Below, piece by piece: positions 50,336-59,596 of a DNA stretch of 64,000 nucleotides. The stretch is from positions 1-64,000 of the forward strand of contig NZ_AKJK01000112.1 in NCBI RefSeq assembly GCF_000282375.1, written 5' to 3'. The notes beneath the pieces are model-generated. The model made no database searches. It saw only the letters and a program-made list of their open reading frames with translations, and was not told the origin of the DNA. How positions within the stretch are numbered: position 1 is the stretch's first letter; each line of letters begins with the position of its first letter. A program made the translations under genes and the position numbers. The stretch is from Pseudomonas sp. GM50. Its GTDB lineage: Bacteria; Pseudomonadota; Gammaproteobacteria; Pseudomonadales; Pseudomonadaceae.

Positions 50336-53300
50336 CTACAACGGCAAATGCCGACTCAACAACGCCCGCAACGCCGCCGGTTTCACCGGTTTGGCCAGGT
50401 AATCCAGGCCCGCCGCATGCACCTGGGCCACCGTCTCCGGCCGTCCATCTGCACTGATCACCACCCCCGGCACCGGCTCGCCCAGTTGCGTGCGCAACCA
50501 CGCCATCAACTCGGTTCCGGTCTCGCCATCGTCCAGGTGATAATCCACCAGCGCCAATTGCGGACGCACCCCGTCGCCGAGCAGCGTCGCGCACTCCTCA
50601 CGGTTGCGCGCGGTCCAGACCTGGCAACCCCAGCGTGTGAGCAAACTATTCATGCCGATCAAAATGCTGTCTTCGTTATCGATACACAGCACCTGCGCGC
50701 CGCTGAGCAAATGGCCATTGAGTTCGGCCACTTTGGCCGGCGTTGTGGTTTGTACCCGAGCCAGCGGTACGCTGACACTGAACACGCTGCCGCGACCCGG
50801 CCAGGAACGCACGCGCAAGGTATGGCCCAGCACACGACACAACCCATCGGCAATCGCCAGGCCCAAGCCCAGGCCTTTCTCGGCCCGGGTCTGGTGGCTG
50901 TCGAGGCGTTTGAACTCTTCGAAAATCACCTGCAGTTTATCTTCCGGAATACCCGGTCCACGGTCCCAAACCTCCAGGCACAGCTCGCCGTTGCGCCGCC
51001 GAACGCCCAGCAGCACCGGCCCTTTGGCATAGCGGAAAGCATTGGTCAGGAAGTTCTGCAAGATCCGTCGCAGCAGTTTGATGTCGCTGTCGACCCGCAG
51101 CTCGCTGCCCCTGACGCGGAATTTCAGCCCCTGTTCCTGAGCCAGTGCCTTGAACTCGGCGCCTAGCGTATGGAACAACTCATTGAGCGCGAAGGGCTTG
51201 CGATCAGGGTTTATCTTGCCGTTTTCCAGGCGAGAAATGTCCAGCAGGTCGCTGATCAGGTCCTCGGCCGAGCGCAGTGAACTGTCCAGGTGATGAACCA
51301 GTTTCCGGGCTTCACTGGATAGGTTTTCCTCCTGATGGGAGAGCGCGGCAGAGAACAGTCGCGCAGCATTCAGCGGTTGCATCAAGTCATGGCTGACGGC
51401 AGCCAGGAAACGGGTTTTCGACTGGTTGGCCGATTCGGCGGTGCCCTTGGCTTCGGTCAGGGCAACGTTGAGTTGCGACAGCTCGTGGGTCCGTTCGGTG
51501 ACCCGTTGCTCGAGGCCTTCGTTCGCTTCGGTCAGCGCCTGCTCGGCCTCGCGGAACGCGGTGATGTCGGTGAAGCTCATGACGAAACCGCCGCCGGGCA
51601 TCGGGTTACCGATCAGCTCGATCACTCGACCATTGGGGAACAGCCGCTCGGAGGTATGGGCGCGGCCCTGACGCATCCAGTGCAAGCGACGGGCGACGTG
51701 TACTTGCGCCTCGCCGGGCCCGCACAGACCGCGCTCAGCGTTGTAGCGAATGATGTCGGCAATCGGCCGGCCAACGCTGATCAATCCGTCGGGGTAGTTG
51801 AACAACTCAAGGTAGCGCCGGTTCCAGGCCACCAGTTTCAGCGACTGGTCGACCACGCTGATGCCCTGGGTGATGTTCTCGATGGCGCCTTGCAGCAGGG
51901 CGCGGTTGAACTGCAGCACTTCCGAGGTTTCGTCGGCGATCCGCACGACATCCTCGAGTTGCATTTCCCGACCTTCAATGGCTGCTTTTACCACCGCCCG
52001 GGTCGAAGATGCGCCGAGTACACCGGCCAGCAAGCGTTCGGTATGGGCGATCCATTCACCGTCCGCGTTCTGGTTCGGGTTGAAGCCTTTGCCCTGACGG
52101 TAGGCGAAACGGAGGAAACTCTGACGAGCCCGCTCTTCGCCGACAAAACGGGCGGCCAGTTGCTGCAAGTCGTTGATCTGTACCGCCAGCATCGAACGGG
52201 CGCTCGGGCGGGCGCTGATTTCCTGGCCGATGAAGCGGCCGGCCTGCCAGTGCTCCGAAACCCGCGTGCGCGACAGCACCGAAACCCAGGCGAACAGGGT
52301 GAAGTTGCCCGCCAGGGACAGCACCACGCCTTGCGTCAGCGGTGTGATCGGCAGGTTCAACGGGTTGCCTTGCAGCCATGCCAGCCCCGGAAAACTGCTC
52401 AGGGGCAAGCCGAGACTTTTGGCGGCGATCGGCAACACCAGGGTGTAGAACCAGAGGAACGTCCCAGCGGCTAGCCCCGCGAACACCCCTCGACGGTTGG
52501 CCTGTTTCCAATACAGCGCGCCGAGCATGGCCGGGGCCAGTTGGGTCACGGCGGCGAAGGCGATCTGGCCGATGGTCGCCAGGCTCGCGGTGGAGCCCAG
52601 CAGTCGATAACTGACGTAGGCCAGCAGCAGAATGACCACGATGCTCACCCGTCGCACCGAAAGCATCCACTGACGGAACACTTCGAACGGCCGCTCGGCG
52701 TTATTACGCCGCAGCAACCAGGGCAGCAACATGTCGTTGGAAAGCATGGTCGACAGCGCGACGCTGGCCACGATCACCATACCGGTCGCCGCCGAAGCAC
52801 CGCCGATAAACGCCAGCATTGCCAAGGCAGGGTGAGATTGGGCCAGGGGCAGGCTGATGACGAATGAGTCCGGCAGCACCGAACTGGGCAACAACATCTG
52901 ACCGGCCAGCGCGATCGGCACGACAAACAGCGCCGCCAGCGCCAGATAGACCGGGAACACCCACTTGGCCAAACGCAGATCCTGAGGATCGATGTTTTCC
53001 ACTACGGTCACATGGAACTGCCGGGGCAGGCAGATGATTGCCATCATCGCCACGCCGGTTTGCACCACCATGGACGGCCAGTTGATGGTTTCTTTCCAGT
53101 ACGCTTCGAGGCGCGGGGCGAGCATGGCCTGGTCGAACAGGTCGTCGAAACCGTCATACAGGCCGTAGGTCACAAACGCGCCGACCGCGAGAAATGCGAA
53201 CAGCTTGACCAGTGATTCAAAGGCAATCGCCAGCACCATGCCGCGGTGGTGTTCCGTGGCGTCGAGGTTGCGGGTACCGAAAACGATGGTGAACAGCGCC

Positions 53301-53806
53301 AGCACCAACGACACGATCAGCGCCGTGTCCTGCGCGCGCGTGCCCATGGCGTCAGCGCCGGCACCGATCAACAGGTTCACGCCCAGCACGATGCCCTTGA
53401 GCTGCAAGGCGATGTAGGGCAATACGCCGACCAGGCAGATCAGCGCCACCACGACCGCCAGCGACTGGGATTTGCCGTAGCGGGCGGCGATGAAGTCGGC
53501 GATGGAGGTGATGTTTTCCTGCTTGCTGATCATCACCATTTTTTGCAGGACCCACGGCGCGCACACCAGCAGCAGGATCGGCCCGAGGTAGATCGGCAGG
53601 AATGACCAGAGTTGTTCGGCCGCCTGGCCCACGGCACCAAAGAATGTCCAGCTGGTGCAATAAACGGCCAGCGACAGGCTGTACACCCAGGCACGCACCC
53701 GTGGCGGCAACGGCGCGCTGCGCCGGTCACCGTAGAAGGCGATAGCGAACAGGATGGCCATATAGGCAAGGGCGACGGCGGCAATCAGCCCGATGGACAG
53801 CGACAT
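50336..53806 (-). CDS. SSS transporter-PAS-histidine kinase-receiver hybrid (MxtR/CrbS type)
   Basis: A 1156-residue membrane sensor. The first about 500 residues are a sodium:solute symporter domain with about thirteen helices (CTSWTFFGAVGQAAEQ, KQENITSIADFIAARYG). A PAS domain follows (VAWNRRYLELFNYPDG). The kinase has HisKA with His in AAVSHDLMQPLNAARLFSAAL-like sequence and HATPase with DRGPGIPEDKL. The C-terminal receiver has phospho-Asp in ALVDYHLDDGETG. The layout matches MxtR/CrbS, sensor of the acetate-responsive MxtR/ErdR pair; the partner regulator is not in this window. The ATG at 53806 follows GGAG. Confidence 0.9.
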   Translation of the reverse strand: MSLSIGLIAAVALAYMAILFAIAFYGDRRSAPLPPRVRAWVYSLSLAVYCTSWTFFGAVGQAAEQLWSFLPIYLGPILLLVCAPWVLQKMVMISKQENITSIADFIAARYGKSQSLAVVVALICLVGVLPYIALQLKGIVLGVNLLIGAGADAMGTRAQDTALIVSLVLALFTIVFGTRNLDATEHHRGMVLAIAFESLVKLFAFLAVGAFVTYGLYDGFDDLFDQAMLAPRLEAYWKETINWPSMVVQTGVAMMAIICLPRQFHVTVVENIDPQDLRLAKWVFPVYLALAALFVVPIALAGQMLLPSSVLPDSFVISLPLAQSHPALAMLAFIGGASAATGMVIVASVALSTMLSNDMLLPWLLRRNNAERPFEVFRQWMLSVRRVSIVVILLLAYVSYRLLGSTASLATIGQIAFAAVTQLAPAMLGALYWKQANRRGVFAGLAAGTFLWFYTLVLPIAAKSLGLPLSSFPGLAWLQGNPLNLPITPLTQGVVLSLAGNFTLFAWVSVLSRTRVSEHWQAGRFIGQEISARPSARSMLAVQINDLQQLAARFVGEERARQSFLRFAYRQGKGFNPNQNADGEWIAHTERLLAGVLGASSTRAVVKAAIEGREMQLEDVVRIADETSEVLQFNRALLQGAIENITQGISVVDQSLKLVAWNRRYLELFNYPDGLISVGRPIADIIRYNAERGLCGPGEAQVHVARRLHWMRQGRAHTSERLFPNGRVIELIGNPMPGGGFVMSFTDITAFREAEQALTEANEGLEQRVTERTHELSQLNVALTEAKGTAESANQSKTRFLAAVSHDLMQPLNAARLFSAALSHQEENLSSEARKLVHHLDSSLRSAEDLISDLLDISRLENGKINPDRKPFALNELFHTLGAEFKALAQEQGLKFRVRGSELRVDSDIKLLRRILQNFLTNAFRYAKGPVLLGVRRRNGELCLEVWDRGPGIPEDKLQVIFEEFKRLDSHQTRAEKGLGLGLAIADGLCRVLGHTLRVRSWPGRGSVFSVSVPLARVQTTTPAKVAELNGHLLSGAQVLCIDNEDSILIGMNSLLTRWGCQVWTARNREECATLLGDGVRPQLALVDYHLDDGETGTELMAWLRTQLGEPVPGVVISADGRPETVAQVHAAGLDYLAKPVKPAALRALLSRHLPL

Positions 53807-53955
53807 GGGAACTCCAGACAAAAGACCTCCGGGACTGCGCCCGGTCAGGACAGTCTCGCATGACCGCTTGAGTTAGTCAGTGTCGACCAAGGTCGTGGCG
53901 TGGCGGGGTGTCGCAGGTTGGGAGGCCGTCAGATCTTTGGTGTCTGTGCGGCCTT

Positions 53956-54052
53956 CATCGCGAGCAGGCTCGCTCCCACATTGGATCTAAGTCGGTCACA
54001 ATTTATGTGTCCACTGAGATCAACTGTGGGAGCGAGCCTGCTCGCGATGGCG
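53956..54052. repeat. REP doublet (REPIN), GAGCCTGCTCGCGAT type
   Basis: CATCGCGAGCAGGCTCGCTC and its mirror lie upstream of the kinase gene and just past the TetR stop codon (54054). Confidence 0.85.
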
Positions 54053-54053
54053 G

Positions 54054-54593
54054 TTACTGATTCAACGCAATATCAATCAACCGATGCAACTCTTCAACCT
54101 CCAGCGACTGCGTCGCAAACAGGATGCGAAACACCGTCGGCGCCACCACCATATTGATCAGTCGATCGGCACTCGGCTTCGGCTGCTCGGGATAGCGATC
54201 CAGAATTGTCTGCAACTGCCCGCCAATGATCGTCACGCAATAGCCCGGCGTGGCGCTGGATTGCACATCGCGCATCATGTTGCGCCCGGGCTCGGAACTC
54301 ATCTCGTCCAGATACTGCTCCGCCCAGGCCAGCACGTCACCGCGCAGGCTGCCGGTGTTGGCCGGTTCGCTGTCGGGGCGCATGCGGGCGAGGGCGACAT
54401 CGGCCAGCAGCGCTGACAGATCGCCCCAGCGTCGGTAAATGGTCGACGGCGTCACTCCGGCCCGTGCAGCAATTTGCGGCACCGTCACGCTCGCGCGATC
54501 CTGTTCTTCGAGGAGCGTGCGGACTGCCGAATGAATCGACTCTTGCACCCTGGCGCTGCGGCCACCAGGACGTAAACCTTCTTTAATAGCCAT
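54054..54593 (-). CDS. TetR family transcriptional regulator
   Basis: A 179-residue repressor-type protein with helix-turn-helix VTVPQIAARAGVTPSTIYRR (about residues 36-55). The C-terminal ligand domain (TetR_C-type) includes DRLINMVVAPTVFRILF. It is divergent from an MFS gene, the usual arrangement for a drug-efflux regulator. The 91-nt gap contains a 16-bp perfect inverted repeat. Confidence 0.9.
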   Translation of the reverse strand: MAIKEGLRPGGRSARVQESIHSAVRTLLEEQDRASVTVPQIAARAGVTPSTIYRRWGDLSALLADVALARMRPDSEPANTGSLRGDVLAWAEQYLDEMSSEPGRNMMRDVQSSATPGYCVTIIGGQLQTILDRYPEQPKPSADRLINMVVAPTVFRILFATQSLEVEELHRLIDIALNQ

Positions 54594-54640
54594 ACGGCGG
54601 ACCTTAACACAAAGAATTTGCTTTAAGCGTTAGCCGGTAG

Positions 54641-54681
54641 CACACTCCGCAAAAGCAAAAAGTTAGCTTTTGCGGAGTGTG
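54641..54681. promoter_or_regulatory. 16-bp inverted repeat covering the MFS ribosome site
   Basis: CACACTCCGCAAAAGC (54641-54656) and GCTTTTGCGGAGTGTG (54666-54681) are perfectly complementary across a 9-nt AAAAAGTTA spacer. The GGAG ribosome site (54674-54677) is in the right arm, 7 nt before the ATG. The repeat may be the TetR operator, a translation-blocking RNA hairpin, or both. Confidence 0.65.
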
Positions 54682-54684
54682 CCC

Positions 54685-55878
54685 ATGTCCCGTCTCACGT
54701 CAAACCGTTCCAGCCTGTGGTTTCTGGCGATCACCTTACTCAGTTTTCTCGCCGCTTCCACCGCGCCGACACCGTTGTATCACTTGTATCAAGAACACCT
54801 GCAGTTCTCGGCAGCGACCCTGACCCTGATTTTCGGCGTCTACGCCCTCAGCTTGCTGGCAGCGTTGCTCACGGTCGGTTCGCTTTCGGATTATCTGGGG
54901 CGCAAACCGGTGATTTTTACCGCCGTATTGCTGAACATGCTGGCGATGTTGCTGTTTATCAGCGCCGACAGTGTCGCTTGGCTGATCAGTGCGCGGGTCC
55001 TGCAGGGTTTTGCCACGGGCATGGCCACCGCCGTTTTGAGTGCGGCGCTGCTGGATACCGACCGTCAGCAAGGGCCGATGGTCAACAGCGTCGCGCCGTT
55101 GCTGGGCATGGCGATGGGGGCCATGGGTTGCGGTTTATTGGCCGAGTTTGCGCCGCTGCCGCTGCAATTGACCTATTGGGTGTTGTTCGCGCTGTTTGTG
55201 ATGCAAGCGCTGTACGTCTGGCGCCTGCCGGAAAGCGTCACACGGCAATCGGGTGCCTGGGCCTCACTGCGCCCGACCCTGCATGTGCCGATTCAGGCGC
55301 GGCGGATGCTGTGGCGAGTGCTGCCGATAGATTTGGCGGTGTGGGCGCTCGGTGGTTTTTTCGCTTCTTTGGCGCCGTCTCTGGTGCGGACCGCCACCGG
55401 GTCCACCTCGAATCTGATTGGCGGGGCAACGGTGGCCGTGTTGACGGTGACCGGCGCCTTGATGATCTACACCTTGCGCAATCGGCCGGCCGACAAAGTC
55501 TTGCTGTTGGGCGCGAGCCTGCTGCCTGCGGGCGTTGCGCTGATTCTGCTGGCGGTACACAGCGCCAGCCTGCCGTTGTTTTTCTTCGGCACCCTGGTGG
55601 CGGGCGGCGGTTTTGGAGCGGGTTTCCTGGGTGCCTTGCGAAGCATTGTGCCGCTGGCCTTGCCTCATGAGCGGGCGGGGCTGATGTCGGCGTTTTATGT
55701 ACTCAGTTACCTGGCTTTCTGTTTGCCGTCGTTACTGGCCGGCAGTCTGACGCGGACCTTTGGCTTGGTGGCAACCACCGATGGTTATGGCGCAGTGCTG
55801 ATCATTCTGTCGCTTGGTGCGCTGGTCGGGTTGATGCGTGTGCAGACTGTCGAAGTCTGTGGCGTCGATGTTCGATGA
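54685..55878 (+). CDS. MFS transporter
   Basis: A 397-residue, twelve-helix major facilitator protein with motif A GSLSDYLGRKPVIF and a starter segment LSFLAASTAPTPLYHLYQ, like drug/sugar efflux members. Substrate unknown. The ATG at 54685 is used because it is preceded by GCGGAG; an upstream TTG is inside the hairpin. Pairing with the divergent TetR gene suggests regulated efflux. Confidence 0.87.
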   Translation: MSRLTSNRSSLWFLAITLLSFLAASTAPTPLYHLYQEHLQFSAATLTLIFGVYALSLLAALLTVGSLSDYLGRKPVIFTAVLLNMLAMLLFISADSVAWLISARVLQGFATGMATAVLSAALLDTDRQQGPMVNSVAPLLGMAMGAMGCGLLAEFAPLPLQLTYWVLFALFVMQALYVWRLPESVTRQSGAWASLRPTLHVPIQARRMLWRVLPIDLAVWALGGFFASLAPSLVRTATGSTSNLIGGATVAVLTVTGALMIYTLRNRPADKVLLLGASLLPAGVALILLAVHSASLPLFFFGTLVAGGGFGAGFLGALRSIVPLALPHERAGLMSAFYVLSYLAFCLPSLLAGSLTRTFGLVATTDGYGAVLIILSLGALVGLMRVQTVEVCGVDVR

Positions 55879-55921
55879 CTGTTGGCCTTGGCGCCGAGAC
55901 CGAAGACAGCGTCTGATGCTA

Positions 55922-55970
55922 TATCTGTAAAACAGATAACAGTTAGAGATATTACCCGTTATATCGATAT
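55922..55970. promoter_or_regulatory. Palindromes upstream of the TDT transporter gene
   Basis: TATCTGT-AAA-ACAGATA (55922-55938) is a perfect 7-bp inverted repeat, and ATATCGATAT (about 55961-55970) is a 10-bp palindrome, within 100 nt of the ATG. One may be a regulator site, but I cannot assign the regulator. Confidence 0.4.
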
Positions 55971-56021
55971 TCGATTCGGATCTATCATGAGCTCCACCTC
56001 ACCAGAGGACAGGAGTTCACC

Positions 56022-57173
56022 ATGACCTGCACCCATAGCGTTAAACCCGGTATCAAACCGCTCAGTCATTTGCAGCACCCTCGAGAGGCCATTCGCCAAT
56101 TCACCCCCAACTGGTTCGCCGCGACCATGGGCACCGGGGTATTGGCGCTGGCGCTCGCGCAATTGCCGGTGTCGAATCCCGGCCTGCATGCGTTTGCCGA
56201 AGGCCTGTGGCTGTTCAATATTGTTCTGTTTGTTCTGTTCACGGCCATGTATGCCGCGCGTTGGATCATGTTCTTCGACGAGGCGCGACGGATTTTCGGG
56301 CACTCCACGGTTTCGATGTTTTTCGGCACCATTCCCATGGGCCTTGCGACCATCATCAACGGCTTTCTGTTGTTCGGTCTGCCGCGCTGGGGTAACGGCG
56401 TGATTCATCTCGCCGAAGTACTGTGGTGGCTGGATGTGGCGATGTCGCTGGCCTGCGGCGTATTGATTCCCTACATGATGTTTACCCGCCAGGAACACAG
56501 CATCGACCAGATGACCGCCGTCTGGCTGTTGCCGGTGGTGGCGGCGGAAGTGGCGGCTGTCAGTGGCGGTTTGCTGGCGCCGCACCTGGCCGATGCTCAT
56601 TCACAACTGGTGGTGTTGGTGACCAGCTACGTGCTCTGGGCCTTTTCCCTGCCGGTGGCGTTCAGCATTCTGACCATTCTGTTGCTGCGCATGGCGTTGC
56701 ATAAATTGCCCCACGAAAACATGGCCGCCTCAAGCTGGCTGGCCCTTGGGCCGATTGGTACCGGTGCGCTGGGCATGTTGCTGTTGGGGGCTGATGCGCC
56801 AGCAATCTTCGCCGCCAACGGTTTGCCGGGCATCGGAGAGATCGCCGCGGGGCTTGGCTTGGTGGCCGGCATCACGCTGTGGGGTTTCGGGTTCTGGTGG
56901 ATGCTGATGGCGCTGTTGATCACTGTCCGTTACTTGCGCGCCGGTATCCCGTTCAATCTCGGCTGGTGGGGCTTCACCTTTCCGTTGGGCGTCTATTCTT
57001 TGGCGACGTTGAAACTCGCGAGCACGTTGCACCTGACGTTTTTCAGTGTCTTTGGCTGTGTGCTGGTGGCGTTGCTGGCGGTGATGTGGCTGATTGTCGC
57101 CAAACGCACGGTGCAGGGCGCATGGCGGGGTGAGTTGTTTGTTTCGCCGTGCATTGCAGGATTAAAGAAATAA
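56022..57173 (+). CDS. TDT/SLAC1 family transporter (TehA-like)
   Basis: A 383-residue protein with ten predicted helices. It begins REAIRQFTPNWFAATMGTGVL, the TDT (tellurite-resistance/dicarboxylate transporter) signature. Bacterial members export sulfite, malate or tellurite-related anions, so the substrate is open. The ATG at 56022 follows AGGACAGGAG. Downstream is the MFS-acyltransferase gene. Confidence 0.85.
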   Translation: MTCTHSVKPGIKPLSHLQHPREAIRQFTPNWFAATMGTGVLALALAQLPVSNPGLHAFAEGLWLFNIVLFVLFTAMYAARWIMFFDEARRIFGHSTVSMFFGTIPMGLATIINGFLLFGLPRWGNGVIHLAEVLWWLDVAMSLACGVLIPYMMFTRQEHSIDQMTAVWLLPVVAAEVAAVSGGLLAPHLADAHSQLVVLVTSYVLWAFSLPVAFSILTILLLRMALHKLPHENMAASSWLALGPIGTGALGMLLLGADAPAIFAANGLPGIGEIAAGLGLVAGITLWGFGFWWMLMALLITVRYLRAGIPFNLGWWGFTFPLGVYSLATLKLASTLHLTFFSVFGCVLVALLAVMWLIVAKRTVQGAWRGELFVSPCIAGLKK

Positions 57174-57282
57174 CCGGCAAAGATTGGGTAATCTGTGGCC
57201 TGGATCGACGTTCCACTCCAAAACAGTATTCATGCCACTCGCTACCCAAAATCAGCTACCCAAAATCAGGGACACATGGAAG

Positions 57283-59157
57283 ATGAGTCACCCCTCGCAG
57301 TTCACCTTGCTTCGCACTCGGCGCTTCCTGCCGTTTTTTGTCACGCAGTCCCTTGGGGCCTTCAACGACAACATCTTCAAGCAGTCGCTGATCCTCGCCA
57401 TTTTGTACAAGCTGACCATCGAGGGTGACCGTTCGATCTGGGTCAACTTGTGTGCGTTGCTGTTTATCTTGCCGTTTTTCCTGTTCTCGGCCCTGGCCGG
57501 GCAATTCGGGGAAAAGTTCGCCAAGGACGCACTGATCCGTCTGATCAAGCTCGGGGAAATCGTCATCATGACGGTGGGTGCAGTCGGTTTCATGTTCGAT
57601 CACCTGTCGCTGATGCTGCTGGCGCTGTTTGCCATGGGCACCCACTCGGCGCTGTTCGGGCCGGTGAAGTACTCGATCCTGCCGCAGGCCTTGCGCGAAG
57701 AAGAACTGGTGGGTGGCAACGGCCTGGTGGAAATGGGCACCTTCCTGGCGATTCTCGCCGGGACCATTGGCGCCGGGATCATGATGTCCGCCAGCAACTA
57801 CGCGCCGGTGGTGTCCACGGCGATCATCGGTATCGCGGTGCTCGGTTACCTGGCCAGCCGCAGCATTCCCCGGGCCGCAGCGGCATCGCCGGAAATGCGT
57901 TTGAACTGGAATATCTTCAGTCAGTCCTGGGCCACCTTGAAACTGGGTCTCGGACAAACCCCCGCGGTATCGCGTTCGATCGTCGGCAACTCATGGTTCT
58001 GGTTTGTCGGGGCGATTTATCTGACGCAGATCCCGGCGTACGCCAAGGAATGGATGCACGGCGACGAGACCGTCGTGACGCTGATTCTTACCGTGTTCTC
58101 GGTCGGTATCGCATTGGGCTCGATGCTCTGCGAGAAATTGTCCGGGCGCAAAGTCGAGATTGGCCTGGTGCCGTTCGGCTCATTCGGTCTGACGGTGTTT
58201 GGCCTGTTGCTGTGGTGGCATTCCGGCGGAATTCCGGACAGCGTTACCGGCCACGGCTGGATCGAGGTGCTGGGGTTCGGTCACACCTGGCTGGTGTTGA
58301 TCGACATCCTCGGGCTTGGAGTCTTCGGCGGTTTCTACATCGTGCCGCTGTATGCGCTGATCCAGTCGCGCACCGCCGAGAATGAGCGGGCACGGGTGAT
58401 CGCCGCCAACAACATTCTTAACGCCCTGTTCATGGTGGTGTCGGCGATTGTGTCGATCGTCTTGCTGAGCATTGCCAAGCTGTCGATCCCGCAGCTGTTC
58501 CTGGTGGTGTCGCTGCTGAACATCGGCGTCAACGCCTACATCTTCAAAATCGTCCCCGAGTTCAGCATGCGCTTCATGATCTGGCTGCTCGGCCATTCCA
58601 TGTATCGCGTCGAACATCGCAACCTGGAGCTGATTCCCGATGAAGGCGCGGCATTGCTGGTTTGCAACCATGTGTCGTTCGTCGACGCCTTGCTGATTGG
58701 CGGTGCGGTGCGTCGGCCGATTCGCTTTGTGATGTATTACAAAATCTACAATCTGCCGGTGCTGAACTTCATCTTCCGCACGGCGGGGACGATTCCGATT
58801 GCCGGACGTCAGGAAGACATACAGATTTACGAAAAAGCCTTCACCCGTATCGCCCAGTATCTGAAGGACGGCGAGTTGGTGTGCATTTTCCCTGAAGGCA
58901 AGTTGACCGCCGATGGCGAGATCAACGAGTTCAAGGGCGGGCTGACGCGGATTCTCGAAGAAACGCCGGTGCCGGTGATTCCGCTGGCGTTGCAGGGGTT
59001 GTGGGGGAGTTTCTTCAGCCGTGATCCGAACAAGGGAATGTTTCGTCGGTTGTGGTCGCGGGTGACCCTGGTGGCGGGGCCGGCGGTGGCCGTTGAAGTG
59101 GCTGAGCCGGCGACATTGCAAGGGTTGGTGGGGGAATTGCGTGGGGCCGTCAGGTAG
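57283..59157 (+). CDS. MFS transporter fused to PlsC acyltransferase (LplT-Aas-like)
   Basis: A 624-residue fusion. An N-terminal MFS part (about 1-410; FVTQSLGAFNDNIFKQSLI) is joined to a C-terminal glycerolipid acyltransferase with the HX4D block in NHVSFVDALLIGG and the motifs GTIPIAGRQ and IFPEGKLTADG. By analogy with E. coli LplT plus Aas it may bring lysophospholipid across the inner membrane and reacylate it; the AMP-ligase domain of Aas is absent. The ATG at 57283 is chosen by similarity. Confidence 0.9.
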   Translation: MSHPSQFTLLRTRRFLPFFVTQSLGAFNDNIFKQSLILAILYKLTIEGDRSIWVNLCALLFILPFFLFSALAGQFGEKFAKDALIRLIKLGEIVIMTVGAVGFMFDHLSLMLLALFAMGTHSALFGPVKYSILPQALREEELVGGNGLVEMGTFLAILAGTIGAGIMMSASNYAPVVSTAIIGIAVLGYLASRSIPRAAAASPEMRLNWNIFSQSWATLKLGLGQTPAVSRSIVGNSWFWFVGAIYLTQIPAYAKEWMHGDETVVTLILTVFSVGIALGSMLCEKLSGRKVEIGLVPFGSFGLTVFGLLLWWHSGGIPDSVTGHGWIEVLGFGHTWLVLIDILGLGVFGGFYIVPLYALIQSRTAENERARVIAANNILNALFMVVSAIVSIVLLSIAKLSIPQLFLVVSLLNIGVNAYIFKIVPEFSMRFMIWLLGHSMYRVEHRNLELIPDEGAALLVCNHVSFVDALLIGGAVRRPIRFVMYYKIYNLPVLNFIFRTAGTIPIAGRQEDIQIYEKAFTRIAQYLKDGELVCIFPEGKLTADGEINEFKGGLTRILEETPVPVIPLALQGLWGSFFSRDPNKGMFRRLWSRVTLVAGPAVAVEVAEPATLQGLVGELRGAVR

Positions 59158-59173
59158 TCGTTGATCGGGCGGG

Positions 59174-59260
59174 CCTCTTCGCGGGCAAGCCTCACTCCTA
59201 CAGGGGGTGGTGTGTTCTCAACCTGTAGGAGCGAGGCTTGCCCGCGAAGACGGTAGAGGC
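59174..59260. repeat. REP doublet (REPIN), GCTTGCCCGCGAA type
   Basis: GCCTCTTCGCGGGCAAGCCT and its mirror lie between the convergent acyltransferase and sugE genes. Its edge is immediately next to the sugE stop codon. Confidence 0.85.
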
Positions 59261-59575
59261 CTAAGCGCTGACCTTAAGCCCAACCAACCCGGCAATGATC
59301 AACGCCACACTGGCCAGCCGAAACAACGCCATGGACTCACCAAACAAAATGATCCCGGCGATCACCGTGCCCACCGCACCCACGCCAGTCCAGATCGCAT
59401 AGGCCGTGCCCAGCGGCAATTCCTTCATGGCAAGGCCCAGCAGGCCAAGGCTGATCGCCATGGCGGCAATGGTCAGTGCGGTAGGAAGAGGGCGGCTGAA
59501 ACCGTCGGTGTATTTCAGGCCGACGGCCCAACCGACTTCGAACAGGCCAGCGAAAAACAGAATGATCCAGGACAT
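59261..59575 (-). CDS. sugE: SugE/Gdx small multidrug-resistance family exporter
   Basis: A 104-residue, four-helix membrane protein with the SMR signature: conserved glutamate in FAGLFEVGWAVGLKYT (E13) and GTAYAIWTGVGAVGTVIAG. The SugE/Gdx branch exports guanidinium. The ATG at 59575 follows GGAGGT on the minus strand, and a guanidine-II riboswitch precedes it, supporting a Gdx role. Confidence 0.95.
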   Translation of the reverse strand: MSWIILFFAGLFEVGWAVGLKYTDGFSRPLPTALTIAAMAISLGLLGLAMKELPLGTAYAIWTGVGAVGTVIAGIILFGESMALFRLASVALIIAGLVGLKVSA

Positions 59576-59596
59576 CAGAGACCTCCATCGATGGAT

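Noticed and set aside
50336..51166. Plus-strand frames over the hybrid kinase gene
   Set aside because: Shadow frames of the kinase; low-complexity composition and no ribosome sites.
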